The notes under the pieces: generated by a model
What the model saw: only the letters and a program-made list of their open reading frames with translations
Database searches by the model: none
What the model was told of the DNA's origin: nothing
Assembly: GCF_003425985.1 (NCBI RefSeq)
Contig: NZ_CP022985.1
Location: 3,208,001-3,272,000, forward strand
Length of the DNA stretch: 64,000 bases
Source: Mariniflexile sp. TRM1-10
GTDB lineage: Bacteria; Bacteroidota; Bacteroidia; Flavobacteriales; Flavobacteriaceae
Direction of reading: 5' to 3'
Translations under genes and position numbers: made by a program
Part shown: in pieces, positions 35,521 to 45,059 of the stretch
How the letters are laid out: each line of letters opens with the position of its first letter
Numbering within the stretch: the stretch's first letter is position 1

Positions 35521-35714
35521 ATTGTTTGTTTAATGCTGACTTTGAAAATTTGTTAACTTTTTAATGTTAATAAATAATTAAATAATTGATAATCAGTTAT
35601 TTAATATAAATGCTTTGTAAACTTTATGACATTTATCATGTTTTAAGTTTTATTTTTTTTGTTACTTTATGGCTGTTATTAGTAATAACATTTAATCTCC
35701 ATAAATAAAACAAA

Positions 35715-38267
35715 ATGAATCAAGAAGTCGCCAAAACCCCACCCAAAACGTATTCGCAAGATGAAGCTTTCAATGCTTCCTTAAGTTATTTCAATCAAGA
35801 TGATCTTGCTGCACGTGTATGGTTAAATAAATATGCCCTAAAAGATTCTGAAGGGAATATTTATGAGTTAACCCCAAACGACATGCATCAACGTATTGCT
35901 AAAGAATTAGCAAGAGTTGAAAAAAAATATGCAAACCCGCTATCTGAAGAGGCCATTTTCGATTTAATTAAGGACTTTAAATACATCGTTCCCCAAGGTA
36001 GCCCCATGGCAGGAATTGGTAATCCATATCAAATCGCATCACTTTCAAATTGTTTTGTTATTGGAAATGTGGGGGATTCCGATTCTTATGGAGCCGTCAT
36101 GAAAATTGACCAGGAACAGGTGCAACTTATGAAACGTCGTGGAGGTGTTGGTCACGATTTGTCACATATACGTCCTAAAGGTTCTCCGGTAAACAATTCA
36201 GCATTGACATCTACGGGCATTGTTCCTTTTATGGAACGCTATTCAAATTCAACTAGGGAAGTTGCACAAGATGGTAGGCGAGGTGCGCTTATGCTGTCGG
36301 TTTCCATTAATCATCCAGATTCAGAAGATTTTATAAACGCCAAGTTAGAGCAGGGCAAAGTTACGGGCGCCAATGTATCGGTTAGAATAGACGATGCTTT
36401 TATGGAAGCGGTTAAGAATGATACTGAATATACCCAAAAATATCCAATCTTTAGTAGTCAGCCAAAAGTGTCAAAAACCATTGATGCTAATTCCTTATGG
36501 AAAAAAATTGTACATAATGCTTGGAAATCTGCCGAACCCGGTATTTTGTTTTGGGACACGATCATTAATGAATCTGTGCCCGATTGTTATGCCGATTTAG
36601 GTTATAAAACGGTCTCTACAAACCCATGTGGTGAAATTCCGCTGTGCCCTTATGATTCTTGTAGATTGTTAGCCATTAACTTATTTTCTTATGTCGAAAA
36701 TCCATTTACAAAAGAGGCTAGTTTTGATTTCGATTTATTTAAAAAACACATAGCGGCAGCACAACGTATTATGGATGATATTATCGATTTGGAATTGGAG
36801 AAAATTGATAATATCCTTCTTAAAATAGATGAAGATCCAGAGTCGGACGAGGTAAAAGCAATCGAGCGTAACTTATGGATTAACATAAAAAAGAAAGCCC
36901 AAGAAGGTAGAAGAACCGGTATTGGCATCACTGCTGAAGGTGATATGTTAGCCGCTTTAGGAATTAAATATGGAAGTGAAGCAGGTAACGCCTTTTCATT
37001 AGAAGTTCATAAAACCATTGCCATTGAAGCATATAGAGGTTCGGTACATTTGGCTAAGCAGCGCGGTGCGTTTTTGGTTTTTGATGTAGAACGCGAAAAA
37101 AACAATCCGTTTATTCAACGTTTAAAAGATGCCGACAGTCAACTGTATTATGAAATGTTGGAATATGGCAGACGCAACATAGCCTTGTTGACCATTGCTC
37201 CAACGGGAACCACTAGTTTAATGACGCAAACCACATCAGGTATCGAACCTGTATTTTTGCCCGTTTATAAACGAAGAAGAAAAGTAAATCCAAACGATAA
37301 AGAAGCACGTATAGATTTTGTTGATGAAGTAGGTGATTCTTGGGAAGAATATGTGGTATTCCACCATCGTTTCAAGCAATGGATGGAAATAAACGGCATG
37401 GATACTTCTAAAAATTATTCCCAAAAAGAGATTGATAAATTAATTAAAAAATCACCTTATCATAAGGCAACATCCAACGATGTGGATTGGTTAAGCAAGG
37501 TAAGTATGCAGGGCGCTATACAAAAATGGGTAGACCACTCCATAAGTGTCACCATTAATTTGCCTAACGATGCAACTGAAGATTTAGTTGGTGCCTTGTA
37601 TTTAAAAGCATGGGAAGTAGGTTGCAAAGGCGTAACCGTTTATAGGGATGGTTCGCGTTCGGGTGTGCTAATTGCTAATGATGAGAAAGAAGACAAGCAG
37701 CAAGAATCCTTAACGCCTTTTCCTGTAAAACGTCCGCAAATCTTAGAAGCTGATGTCGTTCGCTTTCAAAATAGCAAAGAAAAATGGATTGCCTTTATAG
37801 GGTTGATAGAAGGCAGGCCTTATGAGATTTTCACTGGTTTAGCCGATGATGAAGATGGTATTTTAATACCACGTTGGGTAAACGAAGGCTTAATAATTAA
37901 AAATAGAAATGAAGATGGTACGTCTCGTTATGATTTTCAGTATAAAAACATAAGAGGCTATAAAACCACTATAGAAGGCTTATCGCATAAGTTTAACCCA
38001 GAGTTCTGGAACTATGCCAAGCTTATTTCAAGCACCCTGCGTCACGGGATGCCCATCGATAAAATTGTCGATTTAATCAATAGTTTACAACTAGATAGCG
38101 AATCTATTAACACGTGGAAAAATGGGGTAGTGCGTGCTTTAAAACGTTATGTTGAAGATGGCACCCAAGTAAAAGGACAAACCTGCGATACTTGTAAATC
38201 GGAGAATTTAATATACCAAGAAGGCTGCTTAACCTGTAAGGATTGCGGGTCTTCTAAGTGTGGATAA
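35715..38267 (+). CDS. nrdJ: Adenosylcobalamin-dependent (class II) ribonucleoside-diphosphate reductase
   Basis: This 850-residue enzyme reduces ribonucleotides to deoxyribonucleotides with a radical from coenzyme B12. LSNCFVIGN (Cys113, first redox cysteine), KRRGGVGHDLSHIRP, STNPCGEIPLCPYDSC (radical Cys and Glu, N-x-C-x-E near 299), TIAPTGTTSLMTQTTSGIEP and TVYRDGSRSGVL are class II landmarks. The C-terminal zinc-ribbon/thiol tail CDTC...CLTCKDCGSSKCG hands electrons to the active site. No NrdAB is in the window. The oxygen-insensitive enzyme would require B12 uptake or synthesis. No cobalamin riboswitch is seen upstream. A terminator follows. Confidence 0.95.
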   Translation: MNQEVAKTPPKTYSQDEAFNASLSYFNQDDLAARVWLNKYALKDSEGNIYELTPNDMHQRIAKELARVEKKYANPLSEEAIFDLIKDFKYIVPQGSPMAGIGNPYQIASLSNCFVIGNVGDSDSYGAVMKIDQEQVQLMKRRGGVGHDLSHIRPKGSPVNNSALTSTGIVPFMERYSNSTREVAQDGRRGALMLSVSINHPDSEDFINAKLEQGKVTGANVSVRIDDAFMEAVKNDTEYTQKYPIFSSQPKVSKTIDANSLWKKIVHNAWKSAEPGILFWDTIINESVPDCYADLGYKTVSTNPCGEIPLCPYDSCRLLAINLFSYVENPFTKEASFDFDLFKKHIAAAQRIMDDIIDLELEKIDNILLKIDEDPESDEVKAIERNLWINIKKKAQEGRRTGIGITAEGDMLAALGIKYGSEAGNAFSLEVHKTIAIEAYRGSVHLAKQRGAFLVFDVEREKNNPFIQRLKDADSQLYYEMLEYGRRNIALLTIAPTGTTSLMTQTTSGIEPVFLPVYKRRRKVNPNDKEARIDFVDEVGDSWEEYVVFHHRFKQWMEINGMDTSKNYSQKEIDKLIKKSPYHKATSNDVDWLSKVSMQGAIQKWVDHSISVTINLPNDATEDLVGALYLKAWEVGCKGVTVYRDGSRSGVLIANDEKEDKQQESLTPFPVKRPQILEADVVRFQNSKEKWIAFIGLIEGRPYEIFTGLADDEDGILIPRWVNEGLIIKNRNEDGTSRYDFQYKNIRGYKTTIEGLSHKFNPEFWNYAKLISSTLRHGMPIDKIVDLINSLQLDSESINTWKNGVVRALKRYVEDGTQVKGQTCDTCKSENLIYQEGCLTCKDCGSSKCG

Positions 38268-38286
38268 TATTTTTAATAATGATTAG

Positions 38287-38323
38287 AAAAAGGAAGTTGA
38301 TTTATGATTGGCTTCCTTTTTGG
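38287..38323 (+). terminator. Terminator of nrdJ
   Basis: AAAAAGGAAG at 38287-38296 pairs perfectly with CTTCCTTTTT at 38312-38321 around a 15-base loop. Confidence 0.85.
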
Positions 38324-38459
38324 TTTTTGAATATTGGCATGTTTGTTTAAAGATATAGTGTATCGACTCGTTTTCGCAGCTTAAGTAACTAATCAGTAAT
38401 ATAAACCGAATAGGGGATCTGCGAGTACTTCCGTAAACAGAATTGTATTAGTAATTAAT

Positions 38460-39455
38460 TTATAAGGAATTATCCGCAGTTATTTTTTCGATATTATTGT
38501 ATTCAATCCAAGATTTTAGTCTTCCTACATAGAACATTTTAAGATAATTTTCAGATAAAAAGATATTCGACCAGTCAAACCTTTGTGCTTGGACACCAAG
38601 ATAAAAAACAAAAACAGCTAATCCTGCTTTAGGAATTAATTTCAATTCATTGTCGGATAAAAGTCTAATGCTTTGATAGCCTTCCAAAAAATGTTTCATT
38701 TTCAGTTCATATTCTTTCTTGTCGGGTTCAATGTGAAATAATTGCTTGCAAAAATAGCCAACGTCTAAAATTTGTGCGCCATTTCCACAAAAATCAAAGT
38801 CGAAAATTGTAATTTCTTTTTCATTTGTCACCGCCATATTATCATACCAAACATCCATATGAACAACTCCCTTTTGAATGTTTTCAAAATCAGTTTTTTG
38901 AAAGAACCCACCAATCTCTCTGATGAATTCCATTTCTGGCAATTTCTCTGAAAAGAATTTTTTTAAATGTTCATAAGGTAACTCTAAAAGTGATTCGTAG
39001 TTATAAGAAATTCGGTCGATGGTTCTGTTTGAAGTAAGGTTGTGAATTTTAGCCGTTAGTGAGCCAATTGAAAAACAAGTCTCTTTATCAGTAAATCTAA
39101 CTTTGTCTCCTTGCGCAAACGAAAAAAGTACGACGTATCTAATTCCTTCTGGTGCATTTATTATTTGAATGAATTCTCCGTTTTTATCTTGAATGGGAAA
39201 AGAAACACTTAAATTATTCTCTCTTAATAAATTTAAAAGTTCTATTTCTTCAATAATTTCAGATTTTGACCTCCAATTATGACTGTAAACTCTTAAAACA
39301 TATTTTGTTTCGTTGTCGGAAAGAAAATAAGTGTGATTCATTCCGGTTCTAAATAGTTCACAATTGAAATTCCCATTCAATGGATAGTTATCTTTTGTAA
39401 ATGCACCTAATTCTTTTGCAGAAAGAATAGAATTTGTAACTGGGAATGTTGTCAT
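38460..39455 (-). CDS. Phosphotransferase of the aminoglycoside/choline/homoserine kinase-like superfamily
   Basis: This 331-residue protein has the APH fold: YVLRVYSHNW (ATP Lys analogue region, near 53), IEEIELLNLL, the catalytic loop VVHMDVWYDNMAVT (H-x-D-x-x-x-x-N, near 197-206) and IFDFDFCGNG (metal DFD, near 216). This pattern is intact, so it should be an active kinase. Members phosphorylate small molecules such as homoserine, hydroxylysine, choline or aminoglycosides. The overall look is closest to the homoserine-kinase-type-II/SrkA-like group. The substrate is unknown and the neighbours do not help. Confidence 0.82.
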   Translation of the reverse strand: MTTFPVTNSILSAKELGAFTKDNYPLNGNFNCELFRTGMNHTYFLSDNETKYVLRVYSHNWRSKSEIIEEIELLNLLRENNLSVSFPIQDKNGEFIQIINAPEGIRYVVLFSFAQGDKVRFTDKETCFSIGSLTAKIHNLTSNRTIDRISYNYESLLELPYEHLKKFFSEKLPEMEFIREIGGFFQKTDFENIQKGVVHMDVWYDNMAVTNEKEITIFDFDFCGNGAQILDVGYFCKQLFHIEPDKKEYELKMKHFLEGYQSIRLLSDNELKLIPKAGLAVFVFYLGVQAQRFDWSNIFLSENYLKMFYVGRLKSWIEYNNIEKITADNSL

Positions 39456-39547
39456 TCTTTAATTATTAAATTGATTGTTCATTGATAAAATCAGTTTTTA
39501 CAGAAACCCGTAGTTCCCCGCTAACATAAGCATTTTACTGTGCCATT

Positions 39548-39571
39548 AAAAAGCTAACATTGGCTTTTTTT
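39548..39571 (-). terminator. Short terminator-like hairpin downstream of the ABC pair
   Basis: AAAAAGC at 39548-39554 pairs with GCTTTTT at 39563-39569 with an 8-base loop. It lies past the end of the minus-strand ABC gene and could also end the transcript of a plus-strand RNA. Confidence 0.5.
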
Positions 39572-39669
39572 ACGTTAATAAGGACTTAATTTACTCTCAT
39601 AGCTTACTCTCTTTACTTTTTTATGCCGTCACGAGTGAGACGCCCGCGATAGTGGTGAAAGATTATTTT

Positions 39670-40332
39670 TTAATCGATAGACCCCATACTTACATACTTA
39701 TAATCCTCAAGTTCTTTTAGGTTTTCAATATATTTCGAACAACCATTTTTTATAAGGTAAATGGAGTTCGAGGCACCAACGATATGTTGATACATATGGT
39801 CTGTTATTATAATCGCTTTTTGATGGTTTTCAATCTCAATTAAAGAGGTTATTTTTTCAATATATAAAGGCGCTATATGGGAAAAGGGTTCATCTAGCAA
39901 CACGATTTTACTTGAGGATTTTAATATTAAATAGACTTCAACAACGCGACGTTCGCCACCAGAAAGTCTATTGAACTTTAAGTTTTCAAATAAAGCGAAT
40001 GATGGAAAGCTATTGATAAAATCAATCCAATCTACGTTAAAGAGTTTGAAAGCTGTTTTTGTCTTTAGACTATTTGGTATAAAATGATGTTGAGGTAAAT
40101 AAGATACTAATTTGGTTTGATAAAGCGGTTTTAAAATGGGTTTGCTGTTTATTCTTATTAATTTGTATTTGGGGTTTAATGTCCCAAAAATAATTTTTAA
40201 TAAGCAGCTTTTTCCGCAACCGTTACCTCCTAAAATACCTGTTGTTTTTCCCGTTTCAGCTTTTAAATAAATACCATTTAAAATGCGTTTTTCTTTAAAA
40301 TACAGTTCTACGTTATCTATCTCCAAAATCAT
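39670..40332 (-). CDS. ABC transporter ATP-binding protein, short form
   Basis: This 220-residue single nucleotide-binding domain has Walker A GGNGCGKSC (residues 35-43), Q-loop YLPQHHFIPN near 75, signature RLSGGERRVVEVYL near 123 (LSGGE) and Walker B SKIVLLDEPFSH with the catalytic Glu near 147. H-loop IITDHMYQ follows. The ATG overlaps the end of the upstream 96-residue membrane protein by four bases, so the two are translationally coupled. It is likely a small ABC system whose membrane part is that protein or encoded elsewhere. The substrate is unknown. Confidence 0.88.
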   Translation of the reverse strand: MILEIDNVELYFKEKRILNGIYLKAETGKTTGILGGNGCGKSCLLKIIFGTLNPKYKLIRINSKPILKPLYQTKLVSYLPQHHFIPNSLKTKTAFKLFNVDWIDFINSFPSFALFENLKFNRLSGGERRVVEVYLILKSSSKIVLLDEPFSHIAPLYIEKITSLIEIENHQKAIIITDHMYQHIVGASNSIYLIKNGCSKYIENLKELEDYKYVSMGSID

Positions 40333-40619
40333 ATAAATGCCTTTATAGTTGAAAGTAGGGAAATGGTTAAAAAAGCATCGATGATAAAAAATATAAAAAA
40401 TAATTTGAAGGTAGAAATGCCTAAATTTTTATAGAATATTAGTTTTTGTTTGAAAGAAGATTCATTAATAAAATATGCCAAGAATAGAATCAAGAAAATT
40501 TTTGCTATAATTACTAAGGACATATAATTACCCAAAAGTACGAACAGGAATATACTTAATCCAAACGACCAAAATAAAAAGGGCTTGTAGAAGTGAAATA
40601 TGGGAGTTAATTGTTGCAT
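40329..40619 (-). CDS. Small membrane protein coupled to the ABC ATPase
   Basis: This 96-residue protein has three hydrophobic helices: FLFWSFGLSIFLFVLLGNYM, LVIIAKIFLILFLAYFI and TFKLFFIFFIIDAFLTISLL. It shares a 4-base overlap with the ABC ATPase gene downstream. Three helices are too few for a normal ABC permease. It could be a partner subunit, or a homo-oligomerising minimal membrane component. I do not recognise the family. The pair appears to be an operon on its own. Confidence 0.7.
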   Translation of the reverse strand: MQQLTPIFHFYKPFLFWSFGLSIFLFVLLGNYMSLVIIAKIFLILFLAYFINESSFKQKLIFYKNLGISTFKLFFIFFIIDAFLTISLLSTIKAFI

Positions 40620-40708
40620 AGCATATAGATAACGACTTAAAATTAAGAATATTTTCAGTATTCAATTATAAGATAAAAGTTATAATATATAGAATTCATA
40701 AATTATCG

Positions 40709-40716
40709 TATTTTTG
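40709..40716 (+). promoter_or_regulatory. -7 box of prfA
   Basis: TATTTTTG fits TAnnTTTG and is followed by CCCC; the prfA ATG is 21 bases downstream. Confidence 0.45.
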
Positions 40717-40737
40717 CCCCACAATTTAAATAGGTAG

Positions 40738-41814
40738 ATGTTAGACAAGTTACAAATAGTAAAACAACGTTTTGATGAGGTGAGTGATTTAATCATTCAA
40801 CCCGATATCATGACTGATCAAAAGCGTTACATTGCATTAAACAAAGAATATAAAGACCTTAAAGTACTTATTGGCAAACGTGATGAGTACATTGAGGTGA
40901 CCAATAATTTAGCTGAAGCTGAAGCTATTCTTTCTGAAGGTGGCGATCCCGAAATGGTTGACATGGCTAAAATGCAGTATGAAGAAGCCAAAGACCGCAT
41001 TCCTAAACTGGAAGACGAAATAAAATTCCTTTTAATACCTAAAGACCCCGAAGATACTAAAAATGCCGTGGTAGAATTACGCGCCGGAACTGGTGGTGAT
41101 GAAGCAAGTATTTTTGCGGGTGATTTGTTTAGAATGTACACCAAATACTGTGAAAGTAAAGGTTGGAAAGTAGATACGGTAGATTTTAGCGAAGGCACCA
41201 ACGGTGGTTTTAAAGAAATACAATTTGAAGTAACGGGCGAAGATGTATATGGCACTTTAAAATTTGAAGCAGGCGTACACCGTGTACAACGTGTGCCACA
41301 AACCGAAACCCAAGGGCGTGTACATACCAGCGCTGCAACTGTTATGGTGTTTCCAGAAGCCGAGGAATTTGATGTGGAGATTAATCCAAAGGAAGTTAGA
41401 ATTGATTTTTTCTGTTCATCGGGTCCTGGTGGTCAGTCGGTAAATACAACCTATTCGGCAGTGCGTTTAACGCATTTACCAACCGGATTGGTGGCGCAGT
41501 GTCAAGATCAAAAATCGCAACATAAAAATAAAGAAAAAGCATTTAGGGTATTACGTTCGCGTTTATATGAAATGGAGCTGGCCAAGAAAAATGAAGCAGA
41601 CGCTGTAAAACGTGGTTCTATGGTATCTTCAGGCGATAGAAGTGCCAAGATTAGAACCTATAATTACCCGCAAGGGCGTGTAACCGACCATAGAATTGGC
41701 TTAACACTTTACGATTTATCGAATATTGTAAATGGTGACATCCAAAGAATTATTGACGAATTACAATTAGCCGAGAACACTGAAAAGTTAAAAGCTAATA
41801 GTGATGTGATTTAG
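40738..41814 (+). CDS. prfA: Peptide chain release factor 1
   Basis: This 358-residue RF1 recognises UAA and UAG stop codons and triggers peptide release. The GGQ catalytic motif is [20 protein letters not shown] near residue 228 (given as GPGGQSVN). HLPTG just after it and [19 protein letters not shown] near 118 are conserved. The PxT-type anticodon tripeptide region precedes GGQ, in [30 protein letters not shown] supports RF1 rather than RF2, which would have a frameshift site and an SPF motif. It is upstream of pyrF, separated by repeats. Confidence 0.96.
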   Translation: MLDKLQIVKQRFDEVSDLIIQPDIMTDQKRYIALNKEYKDLKVLIGKRDEYIEVTNNLAEAEAILSEGGDPEMVDMAKMQYEEAKDRIPKLEDEIKFLLIPKDPEDTKNAVVELRAGTGGDEASIFAGDLFRMYTKYCESKGWKVDTVDFSEGTNGGFKEIQFEVTGEDVYGTLKFEAGVHRVQRVPQTETQGRVHTSAATVMVFPEAEEFDVEINPKEVRIDFFCSSGPGGQSVNTTYSAVRLTHLPTGLVAQCQDQKSQHKNKEKAFRVLRSRLYEMELAKKNEADAVKRGSMVSSGDRSAKIRTYNYPQGRVTDHRIGLTLYDLSNIVNGDIQRIIDELQLAENTEKLKANSDVI

Positions 41815-41913
41815 TCCCTATCTGACTCTTTCCCAAAGGGAAAGACACTCAGAAGAATAAAATAAGTAGTAGCAAGCACATAACAGTTTCCTCCTTTGGA
41901 GGATTAAGGAGGA
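41815..41913 (+). repeat. Two palindromic repeats between prfA and pyrF
   Basis: CTCTTTCCCAAAGGGAAAGAC at 41826-41846 is a dispersed palindrome; the same 15-base core TTCCCAAAGGGAAAG recurs inside icmF at 45511-45530. TTTCCTCCTTTGGAGGATTAAGGAGGA at about 41887-41913 (given here by its core CCTCCTTTGGAGG) is a second element that abuts the pyrF ATG. It brings an AGGAGG one base from the start codon, too close to act as a normal Shine-Dalgarno sequence. Confidence 0.7.
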
Positions 41914-42732
41914 ATGACAACAAACCAATTAACAACCCAAATCAAACAAAAGAAATCCTTTCTATGCATAGGTCTGGATGTTGATTTGGATAAAATCCCA
42001 CCGCACTTATTACAAGAAGAAGACCCTATTTTTGCTTTCAATAAAGCGATTATAGATGCAACCCATCAATTGTGCGTTGCTTATAAACCAAACACGGCAT
42101 TTTATGAAGCCTATGGTTTAAAAGGATGGAAAGCCTTGGAAAAAACCATCAATTATATAAACGAAAACCATCCAGATATTTTCACCATTGCCGATGCTAA
42201 ACGTGGCGATATTGGCAATACCAGTACCATGTACGCTAAAGCTTTTTTTGAGGATCTAGCATTCGATTCGGTTACGGTGGCGCCATATATGGGAAAAGAT
42301 TCCGTGGAGCCTTTTTTAGCGTTTGAAAACAAGCATACTATTTTATTGGCTTTAACCTCAAACGAGGGGGCATTCAATTTTCAAACGAAAACGGTTGATG
42401 GAAAGGAATTATACAAACAAGTTTTAGAAACCTCAAGAACTTGGAAAAATGCTGAAAATTTAATGTATGTAGTTGGTGCTACTAAGGCAGAATATTTAGC
42501 AGCTATTAGAAACATTATTCCAGATAGTTTTTTATTGGTGCCCGGAGTTGGGGCGCAAGGTGGTAATTTACAAGACGTTTGCAAATATGGGATGAATGCC
42601 CAGGTTGGTTTGCTAATCAATTCTTCAAGAGGTATTATTTATGCATCCAACAACGAAGATTTTGCGCAAGTCGCAGCAGCTAAAGCATTAGAACTTCAGC
42701 AAGAAATGCAAACTATTTTATCTAAACAGTAA
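41914..42732 (+). CDS. pyrF: Orotidine 5'-phosphate decarboxylase, class II
   Basis: This 272-residue enzyme completes UMP synthesis by decarboxylating [17 protein letters not shown] opens the barrel and [15 protein letters not shown] (near 88-100) contains the catalytic D-x-K-x-x-[43 protein letters not shown] and [11 protein letters not shown] close the phosphate site. Length and motifs are those of the longer class II type in Bacteroidota. The start is set by [20 protein letters not shown], directly after a repeat. Confidence 0.95.
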   Translation: MTTNQLTTQIKQKKSFLCIGLDVDLDKIPPHLLQEEDPIFAFNKAIIDATHQLCVAYKPNTAFYEAYGLKGWKALEKTINYINENHPDIFTIADAKRGDIGNTSTMYAKAFFEDLAFDSVTVAPYMGKDSVEPFLAFENKHTILLALTSNEGAFNFQTKTVDGKELYKQVLETSRTWKNAENLMYVVGATKAEYLAAIRNIIPDSFLLVPGVGAQGGNLQDVCKYGMNAQVGLLINSSRGIIYASNNEDFAQVAAAKALELQQEMQTILSKQ

Positions 42733-42998
42733 TCATCCGTTTACGGAATTCGGGTAATCAACTTTATGGGTGTCTTCTACAAAGTTTGATATTTTTTTTT
42801 CAAATTCCTTTAGACTAATTAGCTTGTTTAGGTTGGGTTTAATTCTGCCAACTTTACAAAAATGTGGACTCATACTTCTTTTTTATATAAAGTACGGAAG
42901 TTTATGGGTTTTAGACGTAACTAAAAAGTTAAAGAATTAATAAAAAAGTGGAAATAAACAAATTTCTTGAAACGAACAACCCTTGGGAATTCTTTAGA
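42733..42998. other. Intergenic stretch after pyrF
   Basis: This gap of 266 bases holds a 46-codon minus-strand ORF at 42733-42873 (MSPHFCKVGRIKPNLNKLIS...) which I could not support as a gene. At 42981-43002 a dispersed repeat CCTTGGGAATTCTTTAGATTAA supplies the stop codon of the next gene. Matching copies lie at 58400-58423 and, inverted, at 49361-49384. Confidence 0.5.
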
Positions 42999-43190
42999 TT
43001 AAGATTTTACTTGATTTCTTGAAAAATATCGAAGGGTATTTAACTTGTTAAGTAATCTCATGGCACGGAATTCGGCAAGATCACTAAGCTCTGAATCTGT
43101 TTGACGGAAATTGTATGCCTGCTCCATCAGCTCTTTATATCGCTCATCGAGTTTTTTTTGACGATTTTTTATGATATCATTGGTACTCAT
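42999..43190 (-). CDS. Small conserved helical protein of unknown function
   Basis: This 63-residue charged protein (MSTNDIIKNRQKKLDERYKE, then LMEQAYNFRQTDSELSDLAE and LLNKLNTLRYF) is predicted to form two helices. Its pattern recalls other short flavobacterial proteins with a KYKxLxEEAxxLSxTxRxxSD layout, but I cannot name it with certainty. The stop codon lies within the dispersed repeat ending at 43002. It is a single minus-strand gene downstream of the DUF4197 gene. Confidence 0.6.
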   Translation of the reverse strand: MSTNDIIKNRQKKLDERYKELMEQAYNFRQTDSELSDLAEFRAMRLLNKLNTLRYFSRNQVKS

Positions 43191-43311
43191 ATATACTACT
43201 GAATAACAGTTAATTAAATATACATTTTTTATTCATAAATGAGAAAAAATATTTAATTTATTTTTCAACCACTAGAAAAAAATCAATAAACAAGGCTGTT
43301 TTTTATGCCTT

Positions 43312-44016
43312 TTAATCTTGCAGTGCAAACACTTTCTTTAATAAAACGGTCGTTCTAGACGATATATTGTTGCGAATTTCTTTCTCTTCAACAGCAATCA
43401 TGGTATAAACACCTTTTAGAGCTTCATTAGTAACATAATCTGTTAAGTCAGGATTAACATCCGCAGTAAAAGGAATGCTGTTATACTTATTTATAAGATT
43501 GGTCCAAATTTTATCGGCACCCACTTTACTAAACGAATTTTTTATTACAGGATTGAACTTTGCGTATAAAGCGGTTTGGGTTTTACTGTTTAAATATTGG
43601 GTTGCTGCATCGTCTTTACCTAATAATATGTTTTTGGCGTCGGCAAAAGTTATGCCTTTCACGGCGTCAACAAAGATGGGGGTTGCTTCTTTAACGGCAT
43701 CTTCGGCAGCTCTGTTTAGTGCTTTTAAGCCTTCATCGGCTAATTTGCTTAAGCCAATATCTCTAAGACCCTTATCGACTTTTTGTAATTCTTCGGGTAA
43801 TAAAATCTTAACCAAGTCATTTTTATAAAACCCATCGGTTTGAGTCAGCTTTGTAACTTGTTTTTCAATACCAAAATCCAAGGCTTGTCTTAAACCCGCG
43901 GCAATTTCATCATTTCCTATACCTACACCTTGTGGTAATTGATTAACAACTTGTTGTAATTCTGCACAGGCAGTAATATTTAAAACTAAAAGGACTACTA
44001 AAATTTTACGAATCAT
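43312..44016 (-). CDS. DUF4197 family lipoprotein
   Basis: This 234-residue protein has signal MIRKILVVLLVLNITAC with the lipobox Cys at residue 17. The mature part is helical and contains NDEIAAGLRQALDFGIEKQV, DAVKGITFADAKNILLG and TDYVTNEALKGVYTMIAVEE, the DUF4197 signature segments. It should be a periplasm-facing lipoprotein of unknown role, and is common in Bacteroidota and proteobacteria. It is probably co-transcribed with purU upstream on the same strand; the gap is 43 bases. Confidence 0.88.
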   Translation of the reverse strand: MIRKILVVLLVLNITACAELQQVVNQLPQGVGIGNDEIAAGLRQALDFGIEKQVTKLTQTDGFYKNDLVKILLPEELQKVDKGLRDIGLSKLADEGLKALNRAAEDAVKEATPIFVDAVKGITFADAKNILLGKDDAATQYLNSKTQTALYAKFNPVIKNSFSKVGADKIWTNLINKYNSIPFTADVNPDLTDYVTNEALKGVYTMIAVEEKEIRNNISSRTTVLLKKVFALQD

Positions 44017-44059
44017 GGTTTTTTAATTTGGGGTTTGTAAGGATGGTAAATATAGGTAA

Positions 44060-44914
44060 TTACGAGAAAATAACAGTCTTATTATTATAAACCATGACTT
44101 TCCTGTTAGTGTGCAGTTTAACTGCGTTGGCCAATACTATTTTTTCCAAATCGCGCCCTTTGGCGATTAAGTCTTCAATAGAATGTGAATGCGACACACG
44201 GGTAACGCCTTGGTCGATAATAGGGCCCGCATCTAATTCTTCGGTCACATAATGGCTAGTAGCACCAATAATTTTTACACCGCGTTTAAATGCCGAATGG
44301 TATGGTTTTGCACCCACAAAAGCAGGTAAAAATGAATGGTGAATGTTGATTATTTTATTAGGATATCTAGCAATTATTTTTTCAGGAATAATTTGCATGT
44401 ACCTTGCTAAAACAATAAAATCAATTTGATATTTTTCTAATATTTCCAATTGCTTTTGCTCCGCTTCTTCCTTTGTGTCTTTGGTAACAGGAATATGGAA
44501 AAAAGGAATTTTAAAACTATCGGCAATCGGTTTTAAATCTAAATGATTACTAATTATAAAAGGGATTTCCAAATTGAGTTCTCCGGAATTGTAACGCCCC
44601 AATAAATCATATAAACAATGATCGTATTTAGAAATAAACAAGGCCATTTTAGGTTTTCTTGCCGAAGAGTAAATACGCCATTTCATTCCAAAAGTATCAG
44701 CTAATGTATTTTTAAATGCCTCTCTAAAACCATCAGCAGTAAAAGATTCATGAATAAATTCACTTTCTAAACGCATAAAAAAGATGTTTTGTTCTCTATC
44801 AACATGCTGGTCTATGTAAACAATATTACCTTGTTTTTCGGCAATAAAATTAGTTACGGAAGCAATGATATTCGGACGGTCTTTACAATGAATTAAAATA
44901 GTAATCTTTTGCAT
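44060..44914 (-). CDS. purU: Formyltetrahydrofolate deformylase
   Basis: This 284-residue enzyme hydrolyses 10-formyl-THF to formate and THF, balancing one-carbon pools and supplying formate for PurT. The N-terminal ACT domain (about 1-75, ITILIHCKDRPNIIASVTNF) precedes a formyltransferase fold. The catalytic Asn-His pair is in IINIHHSFLPAFVGAKPYHSAF and the Asp in GATSHYVTEELDAGPIIDQ (near 240). The length fits PurU and excludes PurN. It is transcribed away from icmF. Confidence 0.94.
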   Translation of the reverse strand: MQKITILIHCKDRPNIIASVTNFIAEKQGNIVYIDQHVDREQNIFFMRLESEFIHESFTADGFREAFKNTLADTFGMKWRIYSSARKPKMALFISKYDHCLYDLLGRYNSGELNLEIPFIISNHLDLKPIADSFKIPFFHIPVTKDTKEEAEQKQLEILEKYQIDFIVLARYMQIIPEKIIARYPNKIINIHHSFLPAFVGAKPYHSAFKRGVKIIGATSHYVTEELDAGPIIDQGVTRVSHSHSIEDLIAKGRDLEKIVLANAVKLHTNRKVMVYNNKTVIFS

Positions 44915-45025
44915 TTGGTTTAAAATAATTTAAGTCCAAAATTAACCTAAAAATTAGATACGTATAATGAGTGATTATAATTTTAGATAATCGTCTGTAA
45001 ATGGTGTGTTTTTTTGAATATTTCG

Positions 45026-45033
45026 TAAATTTG
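45026..45033 (+). promoter_or_regulatory. -7 box of icmF
   Basis: TAAATTTG matches TAnnTTTG 26 bases before the icmF ATG. No well-spaced -33 element was identified. Confidence 0.4.
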
Positions 45034-45059
45034 AACCGTATATATCAATATTTTTAAAA

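Noticed and set aside
35521..35714. Cobalamin riboswitch before the B12-dependent reductase gene
   Set aside because: No B12-box-like sequence or extended structure is visible in the 194-base AT-rich leader; icmF also lacks one.
42733..42873. 46-codon ORF on the minus strand after pyrF (MSPHFCKVGRIKPN...)
   Set aside because: Protein-like but unrecognised, without a clear promoter; its stop codon begins at the base right after the pyrF stop. Evidence is too thin to call a gene.
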